From assembly GCF_002939785.1 (NCBI RefSeq), contig NZ_MDEC01000006.1:124001-188000 (forward strand): 64,000 bases of DNA. The letters run 5' to 3'. Source of the stretch: Xanthomonas codiaei (lineage in GTDB: Bacteria > Pseudomonadota > Gammaproteobacteria > Xanthomonadales > Xanthomonadaceae). Made by a program: the position numbers and the translations under genes. The first letter of the stretch is position 1. Each line of letters starts with the position of its first letter. The notes below the pieces were generated by a model, which saw only the letters and a list, made by a program, of their open reading frames with translations, was not told where the DNA came from and searched no databases. Positions 9,025-19,977 of this stretch are shown here, one piece after another.

Positions 9025-10523
9025 TGTCGGAAGAGATTTTGGTCAACGTCACCCCGCGCGAGACCCGTGTGGCGGTGATCGAGAACGGCATGCTGCAGGA
9101 ACTGCATATCGAGCGCGGCTGGCGCCGGGGCGTGGTGGGCAATATCTACAAGGGCAAGGTGCAGCGGGTAATGCCGGGCATGCAGGCGGCCTTCGTCGAA
9201 GTGGGGCTGGAGCGCGCGGCGTTCCTGCACGCCAACGACGTGGTGCGCCCGGTGCCGGCACCGGCCAGCGTGGTCGACACCGAAGAAACCCCGCTGCCGC
9301 CGCCGCCGGCCACCTCGGTTCCCATCGTCGAGCTGTTGCGCGACGGCCAGGACATCGTGGTGCAGGTGGTCAAGGACCCCATTGGCACCAAGGGTGCGCG
9401 CCTGACCACCCAGATCAGCATTCCCTCGCGCTATCTGGTGCTGCTGCCGCAGTCCAAGATCGTCGGGGTGTCGGCGCGGATCGAGGACGAGGCCGAGCGG
9501 CTGCGCCTGAAGACCATCGTCAGCGAGGTCTCGGCCCAGCATGGCGGCTTCGGCTACATCATCCGCACCAACGCCGAGGGCCAGCCGGCCGAGGCGCTGG
9601 CCGAGGACATCGCCTACCTGTCGCGAGTCTGGAACGTGGTCGAGCGGCGCGGCCGCGAAGCGCCGCCGTGCAGCATCATCTATGAGGACCTGAGCCTGCC
9701 GCTGCGGGCGGTGCGCGACCTGATCCGCAAGGACGTGGAGAAGGTCAAGGTCGATTCCAACGAGACCTTCGTGCAGCTGCAGGCCTTCGTGGCCAAGTAC
9801 ATGCCGGTGCTGGCCGAGCGGCTGGAGCTGTACACCGGCGACCGGCCGATCTTCGACCTGTACGGCGTGGAGGACGAGATCGGGCGCGCCTTGAACAAGC
9901 AGGTGCCGCTGAAGTCCGGCGGCTACCTGGTGATCGACCAGACCGAGGCGATGACCACCATCGACGTCAATACCGGTTCGTTCGTGGGGCAGCGCAACCT
10001 GGAAGAAACCGTGTTCCGCACCAACCTGGAGGCGGCGCAGGCGGTGGCGCGGCAGCTGCGGCTGCGCAACCTGGGCGGCATCATCATCATCGACTTCATC
10101 GATATGGACGATGCGGAGCACCGCCGGCAGGTGCTGCGCACGCTGGAGAAAGCGCTGGCACGTGACCACGCCAAGACCACCGTGTACGAGTTCTCGCCGC
10201 TGGGCCTGGTGGAGATGACCCGCAAGCGCACCGTCGAAAGCCTGGAGCGGCAGCTGTCGGAAACCTGCGGCCACTGCGGCGGGCGCGGCACCATCAAGAC
10301 CGCCGAAACGGTGACCTACGAGATCTTCCGCGAGATCACCCGCGCGGTCCGCCAGTTCGATGCCGCCCGGTTGCTGGTGATCGCCTCGTCCAAGGTGGTG
10401 GCACGTATCACCGACGAGGAGTCGGCGGCGGTGGCCGAGCTGGAAGAGTTCCTCGGCAAGAGCATCCGCTTCCAGTCCGACGACCAGTATCTGCAGGAGC
10501 AGTTCGATGTGGTGCTGCTGTGA
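9024..10523 (+). CDS. rng: ribonuclease G
   Basis: 499 residues. RNase G is an endoribonuclease that matures the 5' end of 16S rRNA and degrades some mRNAs in the cytoplasm. An S1-like RNA-binding domain near the N-terminus (GNIYKGKVQRVMPGMQ) has an insert rich in proline and threonine. The catalytic aspartates are visible in TIDVNTG (D314) and IIDFIDMD (D357). The zinc-link CGHCGG at C415/C418 holds the dimer. The length fits RNase G, not RNase E, because the long C-terminal scaffold is absent. It overlaps maf and is 140 bp ahead of yhdP. Confidence 0.95.
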   Translation: MSEEILVNVTPRETRVAVIENGMLQELHIERGWRRGVVGNIYKGKVQRVMPGMQAAFVEVGLERAAFLHANDVVRPVPAPASVVDTEETPLPPPPATSVPIVELLRDGQDIVVQVVKDPIGTKGARLTTQISIPSRYLVLLPQSKIVGVSARIEDEAERLRLKTIVSEVSAQHGGFGYIIRTNAEGQPAEALAEDIAYLSRVWNVVERRGREAPPCSIIYEDLSLPLRAVRDLIRKDVEKVKVDSNETFVQLQAFVAKYMPVLAERLELYTGDRPIFDLYGVEDEIGRALNKQVPLKSGGYLVIDQTEAMTTIDVNTGSFVGQRNLEETVFRTNLEAAQAVARQLRLRNLGGIIIIDFIDMDDAEHRRQVLRTLEKALARDHAKTTVYEFSPLGLVEMTRKRTVESLERQLSETCGHCGGRGTIKTAETVTYEIFREITRAVRQFDAARLLVIASSKVVARITDEESAAVAELEEFLGKSIRFQSDDQYLQEQFDVVLL

Positions 10524-10663
10524 GGCCGGGATTAGGGAGTCGAAATTCGGGATTTGTAAAAGCCGGCGCCGTCATGATGTACGGCAAGCAGGGACGTTGA
10601 CGTTGCCGTGCTTGGACAAGCTGTGACCAATCCCCACTCCCCAATGCCCAATCCCCGCCCCTG
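10524..10663. repeat. dispersed GGGATTCGGGATT-type repeat between rng and yhdP
   Basis: Both ends carry degenerate short runs of the type GGGATTAGGGAGTCG, ATTCGGGATTTG and CAATCCCCACTCCCCAAT, in opposite orientations, giving an inverted arrangement. Similar runs occur at 17045-17080, 17327-17360 and 56208-56246. Confidence 0.6.
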
Positions 10664-13600
10664 ATGCCGACCCCGCTGCGCCGCCGTCTGCGGCTGTTCC
10701 GCCGCTATGCGATCACTGCCGCCGCGCTGGCGGTGGTGGCGATTGCGTTGCTGGTCGGTGCGGCCAGTCAGGCGTTGCCGCTGGCGGAGGAGCATCCGCA
10801 GCAGATCGCCGATTGGTTGAGCCAGCGCGCCGGGCAGGCGATCGCTTTCGATCGGCTGGACACCGAATGGACGCGGCGCGGGCCGTTGCTGCGGCTGGAT
10901 GGCCTGCGGATCGGGCCGCATGGCGAAGTGCGGGTGGGGCAGGCGGAAGTCCTGCTGGCGCTGTATGCCGGGCTGTTGCCCGGGCATTCGCTGACCGAAG
11001 TACGCCTGCGCGGGCTGGCGCTGACCCTGCAACGCAGCGACGACGGCGTCTGGTCGGTGCAGGGCTTGCCGGCCGGGCGGCGTTCTGACCCGTTGGAAGC
11101 GCTGCGCCGTCTCGGCGAGATCCAGGTAGCGGAGGCGCGTCTGCGCGTGGCCGCGCCGTCGATCGGCGTGGACACCACGCTGCCGCGCATCGACCTGCGC
11201 CTGCGCGTCAGCGGTTCCACGGTCAAGGTGGGGAGCCGCAGCTGGATCGATCTCGAGCGCGCGCCGCTGACCACGGTGCTGGAGTTCGACCGCGACAGCG
11301 GCGACGGCAGCGCCTATGCGCAGGCCGATCCGGCCGACCTGGCGGCCTGGGCGTCGTTGCTGCAGCTCGGCGGCATGCGCCTGGATGGCGGCGGCGGGCG
11401 GTTGCAGGCCTGGGCGCAGCTGCGGGCACGCCGGGTGACCGCGGTCACCGTGGATGCCGATCTCGCCCAGCTGCAGTTGTCCGGTACCGCACTGCCGGAC
11501 GAAACCGCCCGCCGCACGCTGCGTTGGGAGCGGCTGCAGGCGCGTGCGCGCTGGCAGACCATCGACGGCGGCTGGCGGCTGGATGCGCCGCTGCTGCGGC
11601 TGGGTGATGCGGCAAACCTGCAGCGCCTGGATGGGCTGAGCGTTGCCGGCGGGCGTCGCTATGCGATGGCCGTCCGCCAGGCGGATGTCTCGGGGCTGAT
11701 CGCCGCCGCCGCGCTGAGCGACCAGCTAGCGCCGGGCCTGCGCCGCTGGCTCACCCTGGCCAGGCCGCAATTGCGGGTGGCCGACCTGCAGCTTGCCGGC
11801 GAGCAGGGCGGGCCGGTCCGCGCGCAAGGCCGCATCGACGAGCTCGGCTTCCTGCCGGTGGGCAATGCGCCGGGCATCAGCGGCCTGCGCGGCCGTATCG
11901 ATGGCGATGCGCAGGGCGGCGAACTGGAAACCGCGCCCGATGCCACGGTGCGCTTCGACTGGCCCACCGGCTTCGGAGTGGTGCATCAGATCCAGCTGGC
12001 CGGCAAGATCGTCGGCTGGCGCGAGGGCGCCGGCTGGCAGGTGGCCACCCCGGCGTTGCGTGTGCAGGCCAGCGACTACGGCGCCAACGTGCGCGGCGGG
12101 CTGTGGTTCCAGAACGACGGCAGCCGCCCGCGCATGCAGCTGGCCGCGCAGTTGGACGAGGTGGCGCTGCCGGTGGCGCGCAAGTTCTGGATCCGCTCCA
12201 AGATGAGCAAGGCCGCCATCGACTGGCTGGACATGGCCGTGGCCGACGGCGTGGTCACCGGCGGCACCGGTCTGGTCAGCGGCGATCTGGACGACTGGCC
12301 GTTCGACAACAACGATGGGCGCTTCGAGGCGTTCGGGCACATCCGCGATGGCGTGATCCGCTTCCAGCCGGATTGGCCGGCGATGGAGCAGGTGCAGGCC
12401 GATCTGAGCTTTATCGGCAACGGCTTCTCGTTGCAGGGGCAGGGCGATCTTGCCGGCACCCCGATCGCGCAGCTGGACGCGGGAATCCCCAGCTTCAAGA
12501 CCTCCGAGCTCTACGTGCGCGCCTCCACCCAGGCCGACGCGGCGCAGCTGCTGGGCATGCTGCGACAGAGTCCGCTGGAGCGCCGTTATGGCGACACCTT
12601 GCGCAACCTCACCGTGTCCGGCCCGGCGGCGGTGAGCTTCGACCTGCTGCGCCCGTTGCGCACCAAGGGCGTGGGCGGGCATCTGCAGGGCACGGTGGCT
12701 CTGCAGGGCGCAAAGCTGGCCGATGCGCGCTGGAACCTGGCCTTCGACCAGGTCAGCGGGCAGGCCGAGTACCGCGACAGCGGCTTTGCGGCCGAGCGGT
12801 TGAGCGTGCAGCACCAGGGCCGCAGCGGTGAGCTGGCGCTGCGTGCCGGCGGCTTCGTGCAGGACCCGGCGCAAGCCTTCGAAGCACGCCTGAATGCCAC
12901 CCTGGACGCCAAGGAGTTGTTCGACCGGGCGCCGCAGATGGAGTGGTTGCGCCCCTACGTGCATGGCAGTGCGCCATGGCAGGTGGGGGTGGACGTGCCG
13001 CTGCCCACGCCGGGCCAGCCGGATGCGCAGGCGCTGCTGACGCTGCGCTCGGACCTGGTCGGCACCACGCTGGATCTGCCGGCGCCCCTGGACAAGCCGG
13101 CGACCCGTCCGCTGGACACCCAGGTCAAGGTGGCCTTGCCGGTGGGCGATGGCGACATCGATGTGGCCTTCGGCAAGCTGGTGGCGTTGAAGGCCAGCAG
13201 CCATGGCGACCAGACCGGCGTGCGCGTGGTCATGGGCACCGATACGGTGAGCGAGCGCCCGCCCGCCAATGGACTGGTGGTGACCGGCCGCACTGCCTCG
13301 CTGGATGCGATCGACTGGATCAGCCTGGCGCGTGGCAGCAGCGATCAGGACATGCCACCGCTGCCGGGCCAGCCGGTACCCCCCAAGAAAGACGCAGTAC
13401 CGTTGCAGCAGGTGGATGTGCAGGCCGACAAGCTGCTGATGATCGGCGGCGTGTTCCCGCAGACGCGGCTACGGCTACGCCCGACCCGCGATGCGGTGGC
13501 GGTGACCCTGGACGGCCCCTCGCTGGCCGGGCAGCTCACCGTGCCCAACGCCGAGGGCGGCACCGTGCAAGGCAAGCTCAGCACGGTGCGCTGGCAGCCG

Positions 13601-14581
13601 GTGGCCGATGCGCCGACACCCGCCGTGCCCGAGCCGGGCGACCCGCTGGCAGGTGCCTTGCCGGAACCGGCACGCCGCGCGGTGGCCGAGTTCGATCCGG
13701 TGTCGATCCCGCCGCTGGCACTGGACATCGACGATCTGCGGGTCGGCAAGATGACCCTGGGCGCGGCGATCCTGCGCAGCAGCCGGCTGACCGATGGCAT
13801 GCAGGTGGATCAGTTGCAGCTGCGCTCGGACGACCAGAGCATCGGCCTGACCGGCGCGTGGCGCGGCAAGGGCGAGGCCGCCAGCACGCGGCTGTCCGCT
13901 CGCGTGGACAGCCGCAACCTGGGCAACCTGCTGCAGAACCTCACCCTGGGCGGACAGCTGCGCGGCGGCGAAGGCCAGCTGGAGCTCAACGCCGGCTGGC
14001 AGGGCTCGCCGACCGGCTTCGCGCTTGGCTCGCTGGACGGCAACCTCAAGGTGGACATCCGCAATGGCCAGTTGCTGGAAGTGGAGCCGGGTGCCGGGCG
14101 TGTGCTCGGCCTGCTCAGTGTGGCGCAGCTGCCGCGCCGGCTGATGTTCGACTTCCGCGATTTCTTCTCCAAGGGGCTGGCCTTCAATACGCTGGATGGC
14201 GAGGTGCGCTTTGGCGAGGGCTTCGCGCGTACCGATGCCATCCGCATTGCCGGTCCGGCCGCCGATATCGCCATCCGCGGGCAGACCGATCTGCGCGCGC
14301 AGACCTTCGACCAGACCGTGGACGTCAACCCCAAGGCCGGCAACCTGCTGACCGTGGTTGGCGCGGTGGCCGGCGGCCCGGTGGGTGCGGCGGTGGGCGC
14401 TGCTGCCAACGCGGTGCTCGGCAAGCCGCTGGGTGCGATCGGCGCCAAGACCTATCACGTCACCGGACCTTGGAAGGACCCGCAGGTGGATGTGGTCGAA
14501 CGCGAGCGTGATCGCGAACGTGCGCCGAGCAAGCCGGCGCCTGCCGGCAAACCTGCTACGCCTGCTGGACAGGCGCGCTGA
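10664..14581 (+). CDS. yhdP: YhdP-family AsmA-like intermembrane lipid transport protein
   Basis: 1305 residues. It has one N-terminal membrane anchor (about residues 14-36), then a very long periplasmic region rich in beta strands, with a DUF3971 part in the middle and an AsmA_2-like C-terminal part ([20 protein letters not shown], then [19 protein letters not shown]). In E. coli YhdP, TamB and YdbH act together to move phospholipids to the outer membrane; the same role is inferred here. The C-terminal tail is charged and proline-rich ([15 protein letters not shown]). It follows rng as in many gammaproteobacteria. No other AsmA member is present in the window. Confidence 0.92.
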   Translation: MPTPLRRRLRLFRRYAITAAALAVVAIALLVGAASQALPLAEEHPQQIADWLSQRAGQAIAFDRLDTEWTRRGPLLRLDGLRIGPHGEVRVGQAEVLLALYAGLLPGHSLTEVRLRGLALTLQRSDDGVWSVQGLPAGRRSDPLEALRRLGEIQVAEARLRVAAPSIGVDTTLPRIDLRLRVSGSTVKVGSRSWIDLERAPLTTVLEFDRDSGDGSAYAQADPADLAAWASLLQLGGMRLDGGGGRLQAWAQLRARRVTAVTVDADLAQLQLSGTALPDETARRTLRWERLQARARWQTIDGGWRLDAPLLRLGDAANLQRLDGLSVAGGRRYAMAVRQADVSGLIAAAALSDQLAPGLRRWLTLARPQLRVADLQLAGEQGGPVRAQGRIDELGFLPVGNAPGISGLRGRIDGDAQGGELETAPDATVRFDWPTGFGVVHQIQLAGKIVGWREGAGWQVATPALRVQASDYGANVRGGLWFQNDGSRPRMQLAAQLDEVALPVARKFWIRSKMSKAAIDWLDMAVADGVVTGGTGLVSGDLDDWPFDNNDGRFEAFGHIRDGVIRFQPDWPAMEQVQADLSFIGNGFSLQGQGDLAGTPIAQLDAGIPSFKTSELYVRASTQADAAQLLGMLRQSPLERRYGDTLRNLTVSGPAAVSFDLLRPLRTKGVGGHLQGTVALQGAKLADARWNLAFDQVSGQAEYRDSGFAAERLSVQHQGRSGELALRAGGFVQDPAQAFEARLNATLDAKELFDRAPQMEWLRPYVHGSAPWQVGVDVPLPTPGQPDAQALLTLRSDLVGTTLDLPAPLDKPATRPLDTQVKVALPVGDGDIDVAFGKLVALKASSHGDQTGVRVVMGTDTVSERPPANGLVVTGRTASLDAIDWISLARGSSDQDMPPLPGQPVPPKKDAVPLQQVDVQADKLLMIGGVFPQTRLRLRPTRDAVAVTLDGPSLAGQLTVPNAEGGTVQGKLSTVRWQPVADAPTPAVPEPGDPLAGALPEPARRAVAEFDPVSIPPLALDIDDLRVGKMTLGAAILRSSRLTDGMQVDQLQLRSDDQSIGLTGAWRGKGEAASTRLSARVDSRNLGNLLQNLTLGGQLRGGEGQLELNAGWQGSPTGFALGSLDGNLKVDIRNGQLLEVEPGAGRVLGLLSVAQLPRRLMFDFRDFFSKGLAFNTLDGEVRFGEGFARTDAIRIAGPAADIAIRGQTDLRAQTFDQTVDVNPKAGNLLTVVGAVAGGPVGAAVGAAANAVLGKPLGAIGAKTYHVTGPWKDPQVDVVERERDRERAPSKPAPAGKPATPAGQAR

Positions 14582-14738
14582 CGCCACCTGGCGCTGTAGT
14601 GCAGCGTGCGCGGATGGTCTGACAGGGGTATTCCCAAGCGATACGGAGCTGGGCTGCCGAGCTGCCGGCCTGGCTGCCAGCACGACCGGCCGGTCCGCCA
14701 CCGGCCGCCTCGCACGCGCCTCGATGCGCAGCGTCTGC

Positions 14739-15494
14739 TCAGTCGCCTGCCGCGTCCTCGCCGCTGCCGGCGCGGGTGAACATCGGCAGGCGCAGGCGGG
14801 CACGGTGGCCCGGTTGCGGCGTCTGGTCTGCTCCGGCGACGCCGCGGAAATAGCCGCGCTGCCACTTTTCGCGCGCCGCCGCCGATTGCGCGTCGGGCAG
14901 TTCCTGCAGAAAGCGGGTGCGGCTGTGTGTCCAGTCGGCATGCTGTTGCGCCAGCTGCGGCGCTTCGGACAGCGGCTTCCACTGCGGTTGCACCTGCTCG
15001 ATCAACTGCCGCTGCAGCGGGAACAGATGGCAGAACGGCTCGCCGGCCGCAAAGCGCACCTTGCCGGGCCGGGTGAAACGCCAGTTCATGGTGAAGGTGG
15101 AGGGGCTCCAGTCGGTTTCCACCAGGCCGCTCAAGGCGCCGATACCATCCTTGGGCCGGTTCAACGGGCCGGTGACGAACAGGTCGACCCCGCTGTCGGT
15201 GCGGAACAGGCAGGGCACATGGAAGGTCAGCACGCCGTAGCCGAAGTGGCTGATCGCCGGCGCGGCGGTACCGGCATCGGCGCTGATGGCAATGGCGTCC
15301 AGTCCATCGCTGCCATCCCACTGCGCCTGGAAGCCGGACTGGCACAGCAGCTCCCAGCCATGCGCATTGGCGATCGCCAACGGCAGGCAACGGTAGGCGT
15401 AGCGCTGGTCGGTGGCATCCATCCAGTCGCGCGCGTGCGGGGCAGGGCGGATGTCCAGCGTGTGGCCGTCCAGGACGTGGGCGATGAGCTTCAT
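14739..15494 (-). CDS. DUF6065 family protein
   Basis: 251 residues, no signal peptide and no membrane segment, so probably cytoplasmic. It starts [19 protein letters not shown] and has the family-like stretches [35 protein letters not shown] and [20 protein letters not shown], with LEAD-like acidic and aromatic positions but no catalytic motif I know. DUF6065 has no assigned function. It sits on the opposite strand inside an otherwise conserved yhdP-tldD block, sharing a 99-bp divergent promoter region with tldD, so it looks like a later insertion. Base composition does not stand out from the neighbours by eye. Confidence 0.8.
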   Translation of the reverse strand: MKLIAHVLDGHTLDIRPAPHARDWMDATDQRYAYRCLPLAIANAHGWELLCQSGFQAQWDGSDGLDAIAISADAGTAAPAISHFGYGVLTFHVPCLFRTDSGVDLFVTGPLNRPKDGIGALSGLVETDWSPSTFTMNWRFTRPGKVRFAAGEPFCHLFPLQRQLIEQVQPQWKPLSEAPQLAQQHADWTHSRTRFLQELPDAQSAAAREKWQRGYFRGVAGADQTPQPGHRARLRLPMFTRAGSGEDAAGD

Positions 15495-15593
15495 GCGCAG
15501 GCGCAGCGAAAGGAACGATCCGGCGATGATAGCGGCGCGCCCGATTCAGCCGGACGACTTGTCTCCCCGGCGCGCGGGCCCCATCCTGATCGC

Positions 15594-17039
15594 ATGACCG
15601 ATAACGCTCTCACCCTGGCCGAAACCCGGCTGCTGCTTCCTTCCGGCTTGGACGCCGGCCATCTGGACCGCACCTTCGGCGCCCTGCTGGGCCCCGGTAT
15701 CGACTTCGGCGACCTGTATTTCCAGCATTCGCGGCGCGAGAGCTGGAGCGTGGAAGACGGCATCGTCAAGGACGGCGCGCATTCCATCGAGCAAGGCGTG
15801 GGCGTGCGAGCGATCGCCGGCGAAAAGACCGGATTTGCGTACTCCGACGATATCCAGCGCGACACACTGCTGGAAGCGGCGCAATCGGCGCGCGCCATTT
15901 CGCGCGATGGCGGTGCGCACCCCAGCCGCGCGCTGGTGCGTGGCAATGGCCGTGCGTTGTACCCGGCCACCGACCCGATCGACGACATGGACAGCGCCAC
16001 CAAGGTGGACCTGCTGCGCCGCATCGACCAGTTCCTGCGCGCCGCCGACCCGCGCGTCAAGCAGGTGATGGTGAGCCTGTCCGGCGGCGTGGATACCGTA
16101 CTGATCGCGCGCAGCGATGGCGTGCTGGCGGCCGACGTGCGCCCGCTGGTACGGCTGAACGTGCAGGTCATCGTCGAGCACAACGGCCGCCGCGAGTCCG
16201 GCTACTCAGGTGGTGGCGGCCGCTATGGCTATGCCGAACTGTTCGCCGATGGCCGCCCGGAAGGTTTTGCGCGCGAGGCCCTGCGCCAGGCGCTGGTCAA
16301 TCTGGATGCCATCCCCGCACCGGCCGGCGTGATGCCGGTCGTGCTCGGTCCGGGCTGGCCCGGCGTGTTGCTGCACGAGGCGGTCGGCCACGGGCTGGAA
16401 GGCGATTTCAATCGCAAGGGCACCAGCGTCTACGCCGGGCGCATCGGCGAGCGCGTGGCCTCGCCGGGCGTGACCATCGTCGACGACGGCACCCTGGACG
16501 GGCGTCGCGGCTCGCTCAACATCGACGACGAAGGCACGCCCAGCCAGTGCACCACCCTGATCGAGGACGGCGTGCTGGTGGGCTACATGCAGGACAGCCA
16601 CAACGCCCGCCTGATGGGCGTGGCGCCCACCGGCAACGGCCGTCGCGAATCGTTCGCGCACCTGACCATGCCGCGCATGACCAATACCTACATGCGCGCC
16701 GGCCAGCACGATCCGCAGGAAATGATCCGCTCGGTCAAGAAGGGCATCTATGCAGTGAATTTCGGCGGCGGCCAGGTCGACATCACCAGCGGCAAGTACG
16801 TGTTCTCCGCCACCGAGGCCTACCTGATCGAAGACGGCAAGGTCACCGCGCCGGTGAAGGGCGCCACCCTGATCGGCAACGGCCCGGAAACCATGCAGAA
16901 GGTGCGCATGATCGGCAATGACCTGGCGCTGGACGAAGGCGTGGGCGTCTGCGGCAAGGACGGCCAGAGCGTGCCGGTGGGCGTGGGCCAGCCGTCGCTG
17001 CTGATCGACGGCATTACGGTTGGCGGAACGCAGGCCTGA
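15594..17039 (+). CDS. tldD: metalloprotease TldD
   Basis: 481 residues, the same length as E. coli TldD. TldD is the zinc-bearing subunit of the TldD/TldE (PmbA) protease, which trims unfolded peptides such as microcin B17 precursor and the CcdA antitoxin. The HEAVGH zinc motif is at residues 261-266 (H261, E262, H265-H266 region), followed by the family-conserved [19 protein letters not shown]. The start ATG at 15594 gives the family length. Its partner pmbA is 1 kb downstream on the same strand, so both subunits are encoded together, unlike in E. coli. Confidence 0.95.
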   Translation: MTDNALTLAETRLLLPSGLDAGHLDRTFGALLGPGIDFGDLYFQHSRRESWSVEDGIVKDGAHSIEQGVGVRAIAGEKTGFAYSDDIQRDTLLEAAQSARAISRDGGAHPSRALVRGNGRALYPATDPIDDMDSATKVDLLRRIDQFLRAADPRVKQVMVSLSGGVDTVLIARSDGVLAADVRPLVRLNVQVIVEHNGRRESGYSGGGGRYGYAELFADGRPEGFAREALRQALVNLDAIPAPAGVMPVVLGPGWPGVLLHEAVGHGLEGDFNRKGTSVYAGRIGERVASPGVTIVDDGTLDGRRGSLNIDDEGTPSQCTTLIEDGVLVGYMQDSHNARLMGVAPTGNGRRESFAHLTMPRMTNTYMRAGQHDPQEMIRSVKKGIYAVNFGGGQVDITSGKYVFSATEAYLIEDGKVTAPVKGATLIGNGPETMQKVRMIGNDLALDEGVGVCGKDGQSVPVGVGQPSLLIDGITVGGTQA

Positions 17040-17080
17040 GATGCGGGGATTTGGGAGCCGGGATTCGGGATTCGTAACGG
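17040..17080. repeat. dispersed GGGATTCGGGATTCG repeat
   Basis: Directly after the tldD stop: GGGATTTGGGAGCCGGGATTCGGGATTCG-like sequence (three degenerate units). It is the same family as the runs near 10524-10663, 17327-17360 and 56208-56246. Confidence 0.6.
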
Positions 17081-17295
17081 CAGGAGCGGGGCCCCATGTG
17101 GCCGTGCCCTGTGCTGCGTCGGGCTTGATACCGGGAATCGGGATCGGAGCATCGGGAGGCGCAGCGGTAGAGGCGCGTAGCGTCCTCGGTGCTCAGGTGT
17201 CGCCTACCCAGCTTGCTGATGCTGGACGCATGCTGCCGCGGTTGGCTGCGGCGGAGGCGCTGGTTGAGCTGCTCCGCGATTGTGGCCGCCAGGCG

Positions 17296-17874
17296 CTATT
17301 CGTCGTCTTCCAGATTCTGCTCGTCGTCCAATCCCGAATCACCACTCTCCAATCCCTGCGCTCGAGACAGATCGCGCAGCACCTGGAACAGCTCGCGATA
17401 GGCGCGCGGGGGTTTGTTCTTGGCGCGTTCGTGGATCGCGTTGCGCACCAGCTGGCGCAGTTGCTGGCGGTCGGCGTCCGGGTAGGTTTCCAGCAGTTCG
17501 GCCAGCGCGGTGTCGCCTTCGGCGAGCAGGCGTTCGCGCCAGCGCTCGACACGGTGGATCGCGGCCACTTCGCGGCGCGCGGTGTCGCTGTTGGCATCCA
17601 GCGCCTCGCGGATCGCGTCCAGGGTTTCGTCGTCCTCGCGGCGCATGTGCTTGGCCAGAAACGCCAGTTGCCGCTTGTGGGCGATATGCGAGGTGATGCG
17701 CTTGCTTTCTTCGATATGCGGAATCAGCGATTCGGGCACCGGCAGCTTGGCCAGCTGGGCCGGCGTGAGCGCGACCAGCTTTTCGCCCAGCGCAAAGATC
17801 TCCAGCGCTTCGCGCCGCTGCTGGCTGCGGCTGGCGCCGCGAAATTCACCGGTTTCTTCATCGCGTCCGCGCAT
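17296..17874 (-). CDS. darP: dual-action ribosomal maturation protein DarP (YjgA)
   Basis: 192 residues from the ATG at 17874; a GTG two codons upstream (17880) is an alternative. DarP (DUF615) binds late 50S precursors and promotes peptidyl-transferase-centre maturation. The family core is clear: [20 protein letters not shown], then LPHI-like [20 protein letters not shown] and [11 protein letters not shown]. The last 15 or so residues ([20 protein letters not shown]) are acidic and are encoded by a copy of the dispersed GATTCGGGATT-type repeat, so the tail is probably not ancestral. Divergent from pmbA, as in E. coli. Confidence 0.92.
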   Translation of the reverse strand: MRGRDEETGEFRGASRSQQRREALEIFALGEKLVALTPAQLAKLPVPESLIPHIEESKRITSHIAHKRQLAFLAKHMRREDDETLDAIREALDANSDTARREVAAIHRVERWRERLLAEGDTALAELLETYPDADRQQLRQLVRNAIHERAKNKPPRAYRELFQVLRDLSRAQGLESGDSGLDDEQNLEDDE

Positions 17875-17909
17875 CGCCACTACATCCCAAAACTTGGTTG
17901 ATAAACATC

Positions 17910-18002
17910 TCCGGCCATGAACGGCCGGGTTCTTGCGGACGGATCCGCATCCAAATCAGACAGTCCGGCCAGGGATGGCCGGGTTCTTGCGGACGGATCC
18001 GC
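17910..18002 (+). repeat. duplicated 39-bp hairpin repeat ahead of pmbA
   Basis: Two copies (17910-17948 and 17964-18002), 54 bases apart. Each has a CCGGCC...GGCCGG stem and then the identical 20 bases ending in GCGGACGGATCCGC. The second copy ends 18 bases before the pmbA start and would lie in its 5' leader. Confidence 0.8.
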
Positions 18003-18019
18003 TGCCAAAGGATAAAGCA

Positions 18020-19387
18020 TTGAACGCACTTGCCCCCGAAACCCGTGTCACCGACGACAGCCTGCAGCGCCTGGATGCGCTGACCGACATCTCCCAGCGC
18101 CTGCTCGAGCGCGCCCGCGCCGCCGGCGCCACCCAGGCCGAGGTGAGCTGCAGCGAAGAGCGCGGCCTGGATGTGAACGTGCGCCTGGGCGAGGTGGAAA
18201 CCGTCGAATCCACCCGCGACCGCGGTATCGCGGTGACGGTGTATTTCGGCAAGCGCAAGGGCAGCGCCAGCACCGCCGATCTGCAGGAGGCGAGCCTGGA
18301 AGCCACGGTGGCACAGGCCTGCGCGATCGCGCGCTATACCGAAGACGATCCGGCCGCCGGCCTGGCCGACCCGGAGTTGATGGCGCAGGCGTTTCCCGAG
18401 CTCGACAGCTGGCACCCGTGGGCGCTGGATGCAGACACCGCGGTGGACCTGGCCTTGGCCTGCGAAACCGCCGGGCGCGATGCCGATGCGCGCATCAGCA
18501 ATTCCGACGGCGCCTCGGCCAGCACCGGTCTCAGCCTGTCGGTGTATGCCAACTCGCATGGCTTCGTGGGTCGCGAGCGCGGCACCCACCATTCGATCAG
18601 CTGCGCGCTGATCGCCGGGCAGGGCGACGGCATGCAGCGCGATGGCTGGTACAGCAGCGCACTGGCGCGCGAAGACCTGGAGGCGCCGGATGCCATCGGC
18701 CGGCATGCCGCCGAGCGTACCGTGGCGCGGTTGCAGCCGCGTTCGCTGCCCACCGGCCCGTTGCCGGTGCTGTTCGCGCCGGAAGTGGCGCGCTCGCTGG
18801 TGGGGCATCTGCTGGGCGCGGTGTCCGGCGGCGCGCTGTATCGCCGCGCCAGCTTTCTGCTCGACAGCGTCGGCACCAAGCTGTTCCCGGACTGGTTCAA
18901 CATCGAGGAACTACCGCATCTGCGCCGCGGGCTGCGCTCGGCCGCATTCGATGGCGAAGGCGTGGCGACGCGGCGCTCGGCCCTGATCACCGACGGTGTG
19001 CTGCAGCGCTACGTGTTGGGCAGTTATTCGGCGCGCAAGCTGGGGCTGCAAACCACCGCCAACGCCGGCGGCGTGCACAACCTGCAGGTCAGCGCCAACG
19101 CCGGCGATCTGGCATCGATGATCGCCGGCATGTCGCGCGGTCTGTTGGTCACCGAGCTGATGGGCAATGGCGTGAACCCGGTGACTGGCGATTACTCGCG
19201 CGGTGCCGGCGGCTTCTGGATCGAGGACGGCGCCATCGCCTATCCGGTGGACGGGCTCACCATCGCCGGCAATCTGCGCGAGATGTTCGCCGGCATCGAA
19301 GCGGTGGGCAGCGATGTCGATCCGCGCTCGCACGTCAGGATCGGCTCGGTGCTGGTCGGCAGGATGACGGTGGCTGGCAACGAATGA
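18020..19387 (+). CDS. pmbA: metalloprotease partner PmbA (TldE)
   Basis: 455 residues (E. coli 450). TldE lacks the zinc motif and completes the TldD/TldE heterodimer. The N-terminal region EVSCSEERGLDVNVRLGEVE, the SNSDGASAS-type loop (ISNSDGASASTGLSLSVYAN) and the C-terminal GAGGFWIEDGAIAYPVDGLT are family hallmarks. No ATG is available near the family start. I use the TTG at 18020 because AAAGGA lies 7 bases upstream and because it gives the right length. A rare start codon plus repeats in the leader could keep expression low. Downstream is a 590-bp gap. Confidence 0.93.
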   Translation: MNALAPETRVTDDSLQRLDALTDISQRLLERARAAGATQAEVSCSEERGLDVNVRLGEVETVESTRDRGIAVTVYFGKRKGSASTADLQEASLEATVAQACAIARYTEDDPAAGLADPELMAQAFPELDSWHPWALDADTAVDLALACETAGRDADARISNSDGASASTGLSLSVYANSHGFVGRERGTHHSISCALIAGQGDGMQRDGWYSSALAREDLEAPDAIGRHAAERTVARLQPRSLPTGPLPVLFAPEVARSLVGHLLGAVSGGALYRRASFLLDSVGTKLFPDWFNIEELPHLRRGLRSAAFDGEGVATRRSALITDGVLQRYVLGSYSARKLGLQTTANAGGVHNLQVSANAGDLASMIAGMSRGLLVTELMGNGVNPVTGDYSRGAGGFWIEDGAIAYPVDGLTIAGNLREMFAGIEAVGSDVDPRSHVRIGSVLVGRMTVAGNE

Positions 19388-19965
19388 CCGAAGCCATGCG
19401 CCAACGCCCACCCATGACGATGGCGCAGCCAACGCCAGGACCGGTAGTCCTGCGTCGATAGAACAGCGCACTTTGCGGCAGTACACATTTCGGCGCGGAT
19501 CGGCCGCTCTCCGCCATTGGCACGGTGCACCTGTGAGGCTGTGCGCTGTGGTGGCTGGTGTGTCATGGCTGCTACCGGCTGCGGCGCAGATGGTGAGGCG
19601 GGATAGGCGGCTGCGCTCTGCGTAGCAGGCCCGGAAGGCAGTGGTGCTGGGCAATCGGGCCGTTGGTGGCGAGCGCGCTGCTGTCGGTGTCGATGCTGGG
19701 GATCTGGCGTCGGGTGGTTGGTCCGACCGATCTCGATCCTCATCCGGATGCTGCTGGCGGCGGTGGCGTAATGCACTTGCGACAGCAGCAGGTGGCGACA
19801 TTATCGCTCCCGCTACCGGCCGCCATCACCCCGCCTCGCCGCCGGCGTGAGCGTGCGGCCCGGGCATCCGTATCGCGCCGAATGCAGGGATGAAAGCGGG
19901 ACCATGTCTTCCCACACTGGTGGCTGGCTGAATCGTTGTTATAGTCCGCCGCACCACAATCATGT
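19388..19965. other. about 580-bp gap after pmbA, no gene seen
   Basis: No frame looks like a protein family and no strong hairpin with a T-tract ends pmbA. A TATAGT at 19940-19945 is a plausible -10 box for the DUF4870 gene downstream. The rest is ordinary GC-rich sequence. Confidence 0.45.
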
Positions 19966-19977
19966 TTGGGGAGACAG

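Noticed and set aside
19663-19893. A 76-residue open frame after pmbA
   Set aside because: No recognisable features and no ribosome site; probably chance.
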